Below are positions 1-8,673 of a stretch of DNA of 64,000 nt, one piece after another. The DNA lies in assembly GCA_964504565.1 (NCBI GenBank), contig CAZDEY010000007.1:189674-253673 (forward strand), read 5' to 3'. This DNA is from Cesiribacter sp964504565. Lineage in GTDB: Bacteria > Bacteroidota > Bacteroidia > Cytophagales > Cyclobacteriaceae. The first letter of the stretch is position 1. Every line of letters begins with the position of its first letter. Position numbers and translations under genes: made by a program. Under the pieces are notes generated by a model. The model did not search any database, was not told where the DNA came from, and saw only the letters and a list, made by a program, of their open reading frames with translations.

Positions 1-235
1 CGCGCTTAATAAGCACTTTTTGTTTGTACTTATCTTTAAGCACTCGGTTAATTTGTAGCAGCGTTCGGGGTGAAAACCCATCGAGAGGCAGCCGACGTAG
101 GGCATCGTTGTTCAGGATATCAACTACCAGTTTAGATTGATTATCCTCGGTTTGGTTATACACCTTAAATGCCGGAACATCGCTTTGGCTTATCTGAAGA
201 TCGGCCAATATGCTAACTGCCTTACTTGCTGCCAT
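1..235 (-). CDS. Hypothetical protein, N-terminal part, cut by the window edge
   Basis: An open frame starts with ATG at 235 (first residues MAASKAVSILADL) and runs off the left edge without a stop, giving 78 visible residues. It follows the small gene ending at 239 by only three bases, so the two are probably co-transcribed. No signal peptide, membrane segment or recognised motif is visible; the visible part is mixed polar and hydrophobic and looks soluble. I do not recognise the family. Confidence 0.55.
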   Translation of the reverse strand, partial: MAASKAVSILADLQISQSDVPAFKVYNQTEDNQSKLVVDILNNDALRRLPLDGFSPRTLLQINRVLKDKYKQKVLIKR

Positions 236-238
236 AAC

Positions 239-481
239 TTAGCTGTTTAGCTTATCGGCAGTTTTTTGCTGCTGCTTGGCGTCTAAATCCTGGGTACGTA
301 CACGCAGGGTGCCGTTCATTTTCCAGTGGGCGTGTTCTTGCTGCTGGCCGGTACCGCTGGGCACATCTACCTCAAACTGATCGAATTCGTAGGTGATTTC
401 AGCATTACGTCCGGTCAGTTTATCGTACAGGTTAGCGGCCAAATCGGGCCAATTGGTGGTTTCTTCTTTCTTGTTAGCCAT
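239..481 (-). CDS. Small hypothetical protein (80 aa)
   Basis: An 80-residue polar, probably cytosolic protein starting with ATG (MANKKEETTNWPDLAANLYD). It has a short acidic helical N-terminus, then a segment rich in beta-prone residues (EITYEFDQFEVDV) and a Gln/Lys-rich tail. It sits three bases upstream of the partial gene at 1-235 in the same direction, the spacing of a translationally coupled pair. The family is not recognised; a structural or accessory partner of the downstream protein is possible but unproven. Confidence 0.6.
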   Translation of the reverse strand: MANKKEETTNWPDLAANLYDKLTGRNAEITYEFDQFEVDVPSGTGQQQEHAHWKMNGTLRVRTQDLDAKQQQKTADKLNS

Positions 482-647
482 AATAAGATCGATTTAAAAA
501 ATGGTGTAGTAGTATAAGCCTGAACGCCAGCGAATTGTTTAACCAATAGCCTGCCACTTTATACAAATTTGTCTGCCCAAATAGCAAGCCTGAACCAAAC
601 CCCCGTAATCAGTAGTATTTCAGAAAAAAGATATGAGTAGTACTAGG

Positions 648-3503
648 TTAACTAACCTTGCTAGGCAGTACGCCAAACTTCNNNNNNNNNNNNNNNNNGC
701 TCAGGTTAGAATAACCTACCGAATACGCCACCTCCGATACCGATCCGGCGCGCTTTATTAGCATAGCATGAGCTTCGTTCAGGCGCATTTCCATAACCAG
801 TTGGGTGGCCGATTTGCCTGTTAGTGACTTAAGTTTCCGGTGTAGTTGCGAGCGACTAAAGCCTACTGCCCGGCCTATAGCTTCCACGCTTAGTTCTTCG
901 TTATCCAGGTTTTTCTTTACAAAATCAAAGAAGTTCTGCATGAAGGTATCATCCAGGCTATTTAGATTTAGGTCATCTATTAGCAGGTGGTCTTTGGATT
1001 TAAAGTACTCCCATAACCGCTTACGGCTTTCGGCCAGATTGTTGAGCCTCAATAATAGTTCTTCGGTATCAAAGGGCTTGGTCAGGTAGGCATCGGCACC
1101 TTGATTTAAGCCCTCTAGCTTATCGTGATGGGTTACTTTAGCAGTTAATAATAGCACCGGAATATGCGAGGTTTTAGCATTGCTTTTTAAGGAATGGCAT
1201 AGCATGTACCCGTCCATCTTGGGCATCATTACATCCGAAATAATTACATCGGGCATATGTTCGGCCGCCAAACACTCGCCCTGTAAGCCATCTTCTGCCA
1301 TAATAGGTTCGTATTGGTGCTGAATACTGTCGGCTATATACTGACGCAAATCGCTATTATCTTCTACTATTAGCACGGTGGGTTTGTCGGTAGGCTTTGC
1401 CTCTGCCTGTATAGCAGGCGCTTCTTCTGCTCCTATCGGCACTTTGTTTTCTGGTTCTACTACCACATTTTCAGACGGTATTTCGGGAGCATCAAGCAGG
1501 CTGGCCGGCAGTTCGGCCAGCGTATAGGGTAAACGAACCTTAAACTGGGTGCCCTTGCCTACTTCACTCTTTACAGTAATTTGTCCGTTATGCAGATCTA
1601 CCAACTCCTTTACTAGCGCCAGACCAATACCCGAACCTTGCCCCTCGGTACCCTCTACCCTGTAAAAACGTTCAAAAATTTTGTTAATATCCTGCTGCTT
1701 AATGCCCTCGCCGGTATCGCTAATTTCCAGTCTCAGGCTATTTTTATCGTACCGAATAACCAAACTAACTACCCCGCCCCGGGGTGTATATTTAATAGCA
1801 TTGGTTAGCAGGTTAGAGGCTATTTTTTCCAGTTTGTCTTTATCGTAATATGCTTGGGGCAGTTCAGCCGGAAAGCTGGTATTTAAGCTTACTGCTTTGC
1901 GTTCAGCAAAACTTTCAAATGAAAATACCAGTTGTTGCAGCACAGCAATTACCCCACCTTGTTTTAGGTTGAGCTGTACCTTACTACTTTCTAGCTGAGC
2001 CAACTCCAGCAATTGATCTACCAGGGTTTGCAGGCGTTCGGCATTTTTCTGAATAAGGGTAATAGTTTTAGCCTGAACTGGCACCGGCTCTTGCCCGGAG
2101 TATTTATTTTGCAAGCCTTTAAGCGGACCTAAAATTAAAGAGAGCGGCGTTCTAAATTCATGGCTGAGATTGGTAAAGAAGCGGGTTTTAACCTCATCCA
2201 AATCTTTAATGCGTACTACTTCGGCCTTGTTGCGTTCAGCCTCTAAGTGCTCTTCCTGCGCCAGTTGGTTAAGCTTTTTCTGCCGGTAGGCAATACCAAA
2301 AGAATAGGCTACTACCTGCAAAAGTACCCCCCAAGTATAGGGATCAAATGTTAGGCGTACCAAATGCAACGACCACATACTGCCTAATAGAATGCAAAGC
2401 ATAGCTACACTGGCAGCCGCCCCAAAATAACGGGCAATAGTATGTTTACGACTGGCAATTACTATAGATAAAATTAAACCACTAGCTGCGTATACCAGTA
2501 TTAGCCAATAATATATGCCTATCTGCGTAAAGGGCATTGGGGCACCTAGGGCGTATAGTGCCAAATGCAGTATTATATTAAAAACCATAAAACTCACCAA
2601 TGCCCATATAGCCTTGTTTATTTTAGGGTACTGATGTTTAGCATCAATAAACACCCTGCCAAACAGCCAGAAGGTAAAAAGCATGCCGCCCGGTATGGTT
2701 AACCAAAGCAGAACCCGCAATTGCGGAAGGTTAGGAAGGAGGTAGGTAGCCTCCATGCCTACTGCCATAAACTGGGTCAGTAAGGCCAATAATGCCCATA
2801 GGCTAAACCAAAGAAACACCTGCTCGCGCGAGTACAAAAACTGCAGGAGATGATAGATGAAGGTTATAAGTATCACCCCAAAGACCACCCAGTGTAAAAC
2901 CGTATTTCGCGGGCTAAAATCGTGGTTATTCCAAAAACCCGGTGCGCGCAGGGTGGTTTTAAAGTACGGAAAGAAGCCAAAACTATTTCCTTCAACTCTA
3001 ATATATAAATCTACCGGCTGGCCAGCCTTTAAGGGTAGCTTTACCCTATTAAGCACCCAATTTTGTTGGGGCATATCGCGCTCATTTTGGGGGTAGTTTA
3101 TACCTGTTTTCTTATGAAATAGTAGCTGATTACCAGCATAGCCAAAAACATCTACCCGGCCGTTGCTCCTAATCCAGACAATATTATTGGCTAACACATC
3201 CTCAAAGTCCAATATCCAATCTTCCAGGTCGGCCTTGCTCTTTAGCTGTAGCTTAGCCCAGTACACCTTATCCGGATCAAGGTATTTAGGTAATTGGCTT
3301 CGGCTGATAAGCTGAGCCTGCGGCATAGCACGAAATTCATCGACAGAAAGGTTTTGCCCCGAATCAACTGCTATTTGCAGATGGGGGCTAAGGTTATGCA
3401 CCGGATAAAGCGTATCTACTTCATACAAAATTTGTGACCGGCCTTGAAGAGGAAAGGCCAGCCACAAACTTAAAAGCAAGGTGAAGGATAGGGTTATTTT
3501 CAC
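648..3503 (-). CDS. Hybrid sensor kinase/response regulator with 7TMR-DISM input and AraC-type HTH
   Basis: This is a one-protein two-component system. From the N-terminus it has a signal peptide (residues 1-24, ending GRSQ), a 7TMR-DISM extracellular domain (WAKLQLKSK and DWILDFEDV motifs), about seven membrane helices (residues ~200-400), a HisKA box with SHEFRTPL (His ~448), a HATPase domain with N-box NLLTNAIKYTPRGG and DTGEGI, a receiver domain with phospho-acceptor Asp ~756 (ISDVMMPKMDGY), and a C-terminal AraC HTH. The start is GTG at 3503. The second HTH helix is interrupted by Ns at 682-698: only six residues are left between SNLS and KFGVLPS, where AraC proteins usually have about eight, so the N count is probably wrong. 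The architecture resembles Bacteroidota hybrid regulators of nutrient uptake genes, but the target is unknown. Confidence 0.92.
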   Translation of the reverse strand: MKITLSFTLLLSLWLAFPLQGRSQILYEVDTLYPVHNLSPHLQIAVDSGQNLSVDEFRAMPQAQLISRSQLPKYLDPDKVYWAKLQLKSKADLEDWILDFEDVLANNIVWIRSNGRVDVFGYAGNQLLFHKKTGINYPQNERDMPQQNWVLNRVKLPLKAGQPVDLYIRVEGNSFGFFPYFKTTLRAPGFWNNHDFSPRNTVLHWVVFGVILITFIYHLLQFLYSREQVFLWFSLWALLALLTQFMAVGMEATYLLPNLPQLRVLLWLTIPGGMLFTFWLFGRVFIDAKHQYPKINKAIWALVSFMVFNIILHLALYALGAPMPFTQIGIYYWLILVYAASGLILSIVIASRKHTIARYFGAAASVAMLCILLGSMWSLHLVRLTFDPYTWGVLLQVVAYSFGIAYRQKKLNQLAQEEHLEAERNKAEVVRIKDLDEVKTRFFTNLSHEFRTPLSLILGPLKGLQNKYSGQEPVPVQAKTITLIQKNAERLQTLVDQLLELAQLESSKVQLNLKQGGVIAVLQQLVFSFESFAERKAVSLNTSFPAELPQAYYDKDKLEKIASNLLTNAIKYTPRGGVVSLVIRYDKNSLRLEISDTGEGIKQQDINKIFERFYRVEGTEGQGSGIGLALVKELVDLHNGQITVKSEVGKGTQFKVRLPYTLAELPASLLDAPEIPSENVVVEPENKVPIGAEEAPAIQAEAKPTDKPTVLIVEDNSDLRQYIADSIQHQYEPIMAEDGLQGECLAAEHMPDVIISDVMMPKMDGYMLCHSLKSNAKTSHIPVLLLTAKVTHHDKLEGLNQGADAYLTKPFDTEELLLRLNNLAESRKRLWEYFKSKDHLLIDDLNLNSLDDTFMQNFFDFVKKNLDNEELSVEAIGRAVGFSRSQLHRKLKSLTGKSATQLVMEMRLNEAHAMLIKRAGSVSEVAYSVGYSNLSXXXXXXKFGVLPSKVS
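682..698. other. Assembly gap (17 N)
   Basis: Seventeen undetermined bases lie inside the AraC-type HTH of the hybrid sensor kinase. The reading frame is kept on both sides, but family spacing suggests the true gap is about six bases longer. Confidence 0.98.
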
Positions 3504-3551
3504 CGATCTGGGGATTTGGAAATTAGAAGTATGCTATTTCAGCTTAATATA

Positions 3552-4316
3552 CTAATATTTAGTTAAGCCTTCTAGCAAAATACTATACTGCTTACTTGCT
3601 TCATCAAAGCTGATGGTGTAGCGCTGAGGGTAGTATCCTTCTTTTTGCCACATTTGCGGCTGGCGTATCGGCATACTTAAGGCAGGCTTAGTTTCCAGGA
3701 AAGCCTTGGTTACCATAGGCTCCAGAAAATTTATTTCACCATCAAACTTGCCGTAAATAAAGGTATGCGTAAAGGTGCCAGTACCGGCAATTTCGGGCGA
3801 TTCCAGGTCGATTATATGCGCACCCATGCGTGGCACACCACCAGGTGTTTCCATATAGTTTGGCGCTAAGTATTCAGAAGGTAAAGGCTTATTAAAGCCT
3901 TCTTCACTGGTAGGCAAAATCAGATCGCGCTCGGCAGCATTCATCATATAGAAGTGCAGATCGAAGTGAGGCAGATCGTATACTCCGGGAGGCTCGTGTC
4001 CGTGTTCGTTCCAGTCTACGGTAATATGATCGTAGGGCGGAACGGCAATACCGGCGGGTAGTGCTACCACGGTTTCGTGGGCATGAGCATGGCCTGTGGG
4101 CAGTCCGCTTAGGGCAGCTTCGGTAAACTGTACACCTAGGGCTATGGGCTCTCCGGCATCATCGGTTTCTACATAACTCCATACCTGGCCATCGCCCAGG
4201 CCTACCTGCTCACCAGTAAAGGTGGTTTGCCGGGTATCAACATTAACTTCGTCATCGTCGCAGCCAGTAAATAGTATAGCTGCAAAAAACAGGGGTACTA
4301 GCAACAATAATTTCAT
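3552..4316 (-). CDS. DUF5602/TTHB210-like lipoprotein
   Basis: A 254-residue exported lipoprotein. I chose the ATG at 4316 because it begins a clean lipoprotein signal (MKLLLLVPLFFAAILFTGC); an upstream TTG would add 19 residues that spoil it. Asp residues directly after the Cys fit the Bacteroidota surface-export signal. The mature part has a His-rich region (GHAHAHETVVALP, DHITVDWNEHGHEP, PHFDLHFYMM) typical of the DUF5602/TTHB210-like family, whose biochemical function is not established. The histidines suggest metal binding, which is an inference. It is divergent from the cupin gene at 4562. Confidence 0.8.
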   Translation of the reverse strand: MKLLLLVPLFFAAILFTGCDDDEVNVDTRQTTFTGEQVGLGDGQVWSYVETDDAGEPIALGVQFTEAALSGLPTGHAHAHETVVALPAGIAVPPYDHITVDWNEHGHEPPGVYDLPHFDLHFYMMNAAERDLILPTSEEGFNKPLPSEYLAPNYMETPGGVPRMGAHIIDLESPEIAGTGTFTHTFIYGKFDGEINFLEPMVTKAFLETKPALSMPIRQPQMWQKEGYYPQRYTISFDEASKQYSILLEGLTKY

Positions 4317-4504
4317 GAGATTATAGGGTTTGGTTAGCAACGCACTACGGCTTTGTGCCGAAGACAGAAGCAAGGTGTCACAAACCCTAAAAAGCTATTG
4401 GCAATAGCGCAGCGCCCTTTAACACTAGGGTTGCAGCTTTGCCCTATGCAACCAGGCTGTTAAACCAAGGGCTAATTCTGTTAAGCCCAGTGGACGCAGT
4501 AAAA

Positions 4505-4512
4505 TACCTTTG
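4505..4512 (+). promoter_or_regulatory. Bacteroidota-type -7 promoter element
   Basis: TACCTTTG matches the TAnnTTTG -7 element of the Bacteroidota primary sigma factor and lies about 50 bases before the cupin start. No convincing -33 TTTG was found at the usual distance. Confidence 0.45.
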
Positions 4513-4561
4513 ATTTATTACTTCTTGATAAATAATCAGGTACAACGTAAACCCTACTATT

Positions 4562-5098
4562 ATGAACCGTACTCAATTTTTCCGTACCGGTGGTGCTGCC
4601 GTAGCGGTGGCTGCGTTAAGCAATCCACTAATGGCTTTCAATTCATCAGTCGTTACTACTAAACCTACTGCCAAAATTATTATGAGCGAACAAGGCAAAG
4701 TCTACAATGTATTAGGTGATGCCCTGCAGCTAAAACTTAACGGAGCCGATACCGGCGGCCTATTTACTATGTATGTAGAAGAGCATGATCCCGGGGCTGG
4801 CATACCGCTACACGTGCATACTAAAGAAGATGAAGTTTTTCAGATTCAGAAAGGACAGGTAGAGTTTGTAGTGGGCGATACCACCCAAATATTAGGCCCC
4901 GGCGATATTGCCTTCGGCCCCAAAAACATACCGCATAGCTGGAAGAACGTAGGTAGCGAACGGGCCCGGGTGAATTTACTTATTTACCCCAGTGGCGTGG
5001 AAGATATGTTTACCGAACTGGCCAAGCTACCCGCCGGCCCGCCCGATTTTGCTAAGGTAAGCAGCATATGCAGTCAATACGGCATCAGCTTTCTGTAG
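4562..5098 (+). CDS. Exported cupin-domain protein
   Basis: A 178-residue protein with an N-terminal signal (MNRTQFFRTGGAAVAVAALS, reminiscent of a Tat leader but lacking a twin arginine) and a single cupin_2 barrel at ~65-155. The metal-site residues are visible in HVHTKEDEVFQIQKGQ (His, His, Glu) and in IPHSW (second His). Cupins of this type include quercetin-dioxygenase-like proteins; the substrate cannot be deduced. A terminator follows directly, so it is probably monocistronic. Confidence 0.82.
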   Translation: MNRTQFFRTGGAAVAVAALSNPLMAFNSSVVTTKPTAKIIMSEQGKVYNVLGDALQLKLNGADTGGLFTMYVEEHDPGAGIPLHVHTKEDEVFQIQKGQVEFVVGDTTQILGPGDIAFGPKNIPHSWKNVGSERARVNLLIYPSGVEDMFTELAKLPAGPPDFAKVSSICSQYGISFL

Positions 5099-5116
5099 AA
5101 AATGGGGTAGCAGCGG

Positions 5117-5148
5117 AGCCTGTTGCATTTATGTAGCAGGCTTTTTTT
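5117..5148 (+). terminator. Rho-independent terminator after the cupin gene
   Basis: Stem AGCCTG with an extended imperfect upper part, pairing with CAGGCT and followed by a run of seven T. Confidence 0.8.
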
Positions 5149-5174
5149 GCGCGGCTATCGGTTAGCTTTACCGC

Positions 5175-5675
5175 ATGAATAGCAAAGAAGCACTTATACA
5201 GAAACTAGCCTTACAAGCCCACCCCGAAGATGGATACTATAAAGAAGTTTACCGGAGTGAGGGCGAAATTCCGGCTCAGGTGCTTCCGCCAGAATTTGGT
5301 GGTAGTAGAAACTACTGCACCAGTATATACTATATGCTCACCCACGATACCTTTTCGGCCTTTCATCGCATAAAGCAAGACGAAATATGGCACTTTTACG
5401 ATGGCTCGGCTATTGAGCTACACGTTATTTCACCAACGGGTGAACATAGCCAACACCTGATTGGCAGCAATGTGCTACAGAACGAACAGCCGCAGGTAGT
5501 GGTGCCGGCAGGCTACTGGTTTGCAGCTAAAACCACCGGAAAAGACTATTCACTAGCCGGCTGCACGGTAGCTCCTGGCTTTAGCTTTAAAGATTTTGAA
5601 CTGCCTAAGCGCGAGAAGTTAGTAAAGCAATTTCCACAGCATCGGGATGTAATTGAACGGTTTACCCGGGTGTAG
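5175..5675 (+). CDS. Cupin_5 (DUF985) family protein
   Basis: A 166-residue cytosolic protein matching the DUF985/cupin_5 family over its whole length. It has the N-terminal LQAHPEDGYYKEVYRS motif (here LALQAHPEDGYYKE), the SIYYML and FSAFHRIKQDEIWHFYDG core, and a C-terminal APGFSFKDFEL. Such proteins are small single-barrel cupins of uncertain function; some relatives bind sugar or nucleotide-sugar ligands. No signal peptide is present. A REP-like hairpin begins within the stop codon, so the gene borders the mobile-element scar that follows. Confidence 0.85.
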   Translation: MNSKEALIQKLALQAHPEDGYYKEVYRSEGEIPAQVLPPEFGGSRNYCTSIYYMLTHDTFSAFHRIKQDEIWHFYDGSAIELHVISPTGEHSQHLIGSNVLQNEQPQVVVPAGYWFAAKTTGKDYSLAGCTVAPGFSFKDFELPKREKLVKQFPQHRDVIERFTRV

Positions 5676-5807
5676 GTAGTCAACAGACTACCTCTCATTA
5701 TGCGTTTTAAGTCACCCTTCGGAAGACTTAAAACAGATTAGTTCCAGTATCCCTGTTCGTAGTCTGTAGACTACGAACCATTAATGAAAAACTCGTCTTC
5801 AGACGAG
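5674..5807. repeat. Cluster of four REP-like hairpins
   Basis: Four near-perfect palindromes lie in a row: 5674-5693 (AGGTAGTC/GACTACCT, 4-base loop), 5704-5734 (GTTTTAAGTC/GACTTAAAAC), 5755-5778 (GTTCGTAGTCT/AGACTACGAAC, 2-base loop) and 5792-5807 (CTCGTCT/AGACGAG). Several share a GTAGTC/GTCT core. They directly precede the 3' end of a RAYT transposase remnant, the family known to associate with REP palindromes. Confidence 0.75.
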
Positions 5808-5818
5808 CATAAAAAACT

Positions 5819-6052
5819 TCATTCAATAAACTCTAACGGCAGCAGACCTGCGTCCCCGGCATAATCGCGAGCGCTGGGATATACCCCAGCCTCTGCCAGG
5901 TTTACCAAACCGGCTTTTACCGGATTCTGATGGATATAATCCAGCTTTTGCTCCATTAATTCGTTGGTATTGAGTTTCTGCGGATGGTTGCTGTTTTGCC
6001 AAAATTCGTAATGGGTATTTTTTGTATTCTTCAGTCGAGCAGAGTTTTGGTT
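5819..6052 (-). pseudogene. C-terminal remnant of a REP-associated (RAYT, Y1_Tnp-like) transposase
   Basis: On the minus strand a 77-codon frame ending at a TGA (5819-5821) reads THYEFWQNSNHPQKL, then QKLDYIHQNPVKAGLV, then YPSARDYAGDAGLLPLE. This is the characteristic C-terminal block of REP-associated tyrosine transposases of the IS200-like HUH superfamily. The HUH motif and catalytic Tyr region are absent, and the frame closes at a TAG (6053-6055) upstream, so it is a 5'-deleted dead copy. The adjoining hairpins are probably its former substrates. Confidence 0.8.
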
Positions 6053-6255
6053 CTATAATTATATAGGATTGCTAAGTTTTCTGAAGTTAGGATTTCAGAT
6101 TTCCTTTCTTCTATATAAGGATAACTGCTACTGAATATTCCGAGGCTGGATTCTACTCCGTATATGTTAAAATTGTAGGTCCATCGGGGCAATCGTTTTG
6201 AAGAAAAGAATCGAAAATACATCCGGCAAAGAAGATCAAAAATAATGTAAATAAT
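6031..6255 (-). pseudogene. Possible decayed lipoprotein gene
   Basis: One minus-strand frame reads LFTLFLIFFAGCIFDSF, a typical lipoprotein signal with a lipobox Cys, but it has no start codon upstream and meets a TAG at 6153-6155. A different frame (ATG at 6222 to stop at 6031, 63 codons) continues the open sequence without recognisable similarity. A frameshifted or truncated lipoprotein next to the transposase remnant would explain both, but chance is not excluded. Confidence 0.22.
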
Positions 6256-6474
6256 CGTTTAGTAAGCGTACATAGGGGGTAGGCTAAAAAAGTGTTGGAA
6301 TTACGACTGATAAAACAACATAATTCTATAGACTAAATCCACCCATTCACAAAACTGACTTTTTAATTACCTAGACTGGCTTTAATTGCATCTTATCATA
6401 CAACTTTTAAAGTTGAACCTTAATGGGCATAGGTGTGATATCCTAATTAACTTAATTGAATAAGCGGTCACCAA

Positions 6475-7113
6475 TTATTCTAGTTCAAAGTCCGCGATAA
6501 TATATCCATCATTAACTTCTCCCTTTAGGTTGCCGGCACAATCATATAGCTTACAGTTCACTTTCATCCATGTTTTAACCATTTGGCGATTTTCGAGGTG
6601 GCTAGCTTTGTAGGGTTGGCTTTTTAATATTATAATTGAAGCACCTTCTTGACTACCATATGAGCTTGAAAGGGTACAGCCATCGGATCCCATAGACACA
6701 TTTACCATAAATGAACTAAACTCAGAGCTATTAACCGAATGAACTTCATTCAATCCAACCTTAAAAATATTCAATCTTTCATCTTCATTATTTCTTATAT
6801 CAAAAGCCGGGGAAAAAATTTCTATGCCACTAACCTCAGTTCTGTTATTAAAGTCATAAATGCTAAACCTTTTCTGATGCACATTTTCATTGTCTATTAC
6901 GCAATGAAAAGTACCTTGATAAGATCCAATACCATTATCCCAATTAGAAAAATACCAACCAATATTAATATCTATTACTGATCCATGAAATTGAGGTGAA
7001 CTTCTTTTGAGAAACGAACTTTCGTCAAAAGCATTATCAGGTACTACATTTTCTTCCGAGCAACTAAAAAAAGTTAGTGCACCCAATACAAGAATTAGCA
7101 AATGATTTTTCAT
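6475..7113 (-). CDS. Hypothetical AT-rich lipoprotein (212 aa)
   Basis: A lipoprotein signal (MKNHLLILVLGALTFFSC) with Ser-Glu-Glu after the Cys indicates outer-membrane anchoring, possibly at the surface. The mature part is beta-rich and polar, with a few cysteines (e.g. DGCTLSSS and KLYDCAGN), and resembles the many small unassigned Bacteroidota surface lipoproteins. Its base composition is clearly more AT-rich than the M16 genes next door, and it lies beside a transposase remnant, which suggests recent acquisition. I do not recognise the family. Confidence 0.65.
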   Translation of the reverse strand: MKNHLLILVLGALTFFSCSEENVVPDNAFDESSFLKRSSPQFHGSVIDINIGWYFSNWDNGIGSYQGTFHCVIDNENVHQKRFSIYDFNNRTEVSGIEIFSPAFDIRNNEDERLNIFKVGLNEVHSVNSSEFSSFMVNVSMGSDGCTLSSSYGSQEGASIIILKSQPYKASHLENRQMVKTWMKVNCKLYDCAGNLKGEVNDGYIIADFELE

Positions 7114-7329
7114 TTTATTTATGATATTTTCGGTTAATATATGTCAATAACATTAAATATGCAAATTCTAATTCTAAGATTTATTATTGCATTATTGATT
7201 TTCAATAGGGGCACAAATCAACGGCATAAACTCCCACCCATCCCCCAAAACCAACCACCTATCCCATCCTTCTCCCATTACTTAATTTGGCTTTCTATAT
7301 TACCTTGCTAAAAATCTATACTGAAGACT

Positions 7330-8673
7330 ATGAAGCAATACGCCCTGGGTCTTGGGCTGGCGCTGGCCGTTCCGCTGCTCGGCTCGGCCCAAACCAAGCC
7401 CGAAGATGTTAAAACCTTTACGCTCAATAACGGCATGAAGGTATTGGTGCTGGAAGACCACAGCATACCCAACGCTAATATGTACCTGTTCTGGAAGGTG
7501 GGCAGCCGCAACGAGTACCCCGGCATTACCGGCCTCAGCCACTTTTTTGAGCATATGATGTTTAACGGCTCTAAAAAGTACGGCCCCAAAATGTTCGACC
7601 GCACCATGGAGGCCGCCGGTGGTAGCAACAACGCCTACACCACCGAAAACGTAACGGTATATACCGATTGGTTTCCGGCCGCTTCAATAGAAACCATCTT
7701 CGACCTGGAGGCCGACCGCATTGCCAACCTGGCGCTGGACAGTGGCATGGTAGAGAGCGAGCGCGGCGTGGTACTAAGCGAGCGTAGCACTGGCCTGGAG
7801 AACTCTAACTACCGCACCATTAATGAGCAGGTAAAAGCCTCGGCCTTTATGGCCCACCCCTACCGCTGGAGCGTAATTGGCTACGAAAGCGATATTCAGA
7901 ACTGGACCATTGACGACCTGCAGCGCTACTTCGATACCTACTACGCGCCTAACAACGCCGTGGTGGTAATTGCCGGCGACGTGCAGTACAACGAGGTGAA
8001 GAAGATGGCCGAGCAGTACTTTGGCCCCATACCCGCCGCCGAGCCGCCCCGTGCCGTGCATACCGTAGAACCCGAGCAAATGGGCGAACGCCGCCTGGTA
8101 GTGCATAAAAAGGTAAGCACCCCCAACCTAATGATGGCCTGGCATACGCCCGAAACCCAGCACGAAGACTACTACGCGCTGGATTTACTGAACGTAATTT
8201 TAAGCAGCGGCAACAGCAGCCGACTGTACAAAAGTTTGGTTGATGAGCAGCAACTGGCTACCAGCCTGTTCACCTATATACCCGAAAGCTTCGACCCCAA
8301 CCTGATGTACTACTACGCCGTGGCCGCCAACAACGTAAGCGAACAGCAGCTAGAGGAGGCTACCCATAAGGCGCTGGAGCAATTTATTGCCGAAGGCCCC
8401 ACCGAGCGCGAACTTCAGAAGGCTAAAAACCAGAAGCTAATGGACCTGTACCGTACACTGGAAACCATAAACGGTAAAGCCAATACGCTGGGTACCTACG
8501 AACTTTTCTTTGGCGACTATAAGAAGATGTTTAATGCCCCGCAGGAATACGAAAAAGTTACCGCCGCTGATGTTCAGCGCGTAGCAAAAAAGTACCTGAC
8601 CAAGCAAAACCGTACCGTAGGCGTACTAAAAGACCTTTCTGACGAATTAGCCCAGAACGAAGATGCGAAATAA
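7330..8673 (+). CDS. M16 family zinc metallopeptidase, catalytic subunit
   Basis: A 447-residue pitrilysin/processing-peptidase-like protein with a signal peptide (residues 1-20, cleavage near GSAQ). The inverted zinc motif HFFEH is at residues 71-75, followed by the distal Glu region ETIFDLEADRIANL. The C-terminal half is the usual M16_C domain. In this family two such halves close around a peptide substrate in the periplasm. The next gene overlaps by 11 bases and encodes a second M16 protein without the zinc motif, so the two probably form an A/B heterodimer. Confidence 0.93.
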   Translation: MKQYALGLGLALAVPLLGSAQTKPEDVKTFTLNNGMKVLVLEDHSIPNANMYLFWKVGSRNEYPGITGLSHFFEHMMFNGSKKYGPKMFDRTMEAAGGSNNAYTTENVTVYTDWFPAASIETIFDLEADRIANLALDSGMVESERGVVLSERSTGLENSNYRTINEQVKASAFMAHPYRWSVIGYESDIQNWTIDDLQRYFDTYYAPNNAVVVIAGDVQYNEVKKMAEQYFGPIPAAEPPRAVHTVEPEQMGERRLVVHKKVSTPNLMMAWHTPETQHEDYYALDLLNVILSSGNSSRLYKSLVDEQQLATSLFTYIPESFDPNLMYYYAVAANNVSEQQLEEATHKALEQFIAEGPTERELQKAKNQKLMDLYRTLETINGKANTLGTYELFFGDYKKMFNAPQEYEKVTAADVQRVAKKYLTKQNRTVGVLKDLSDELAQNEDAK

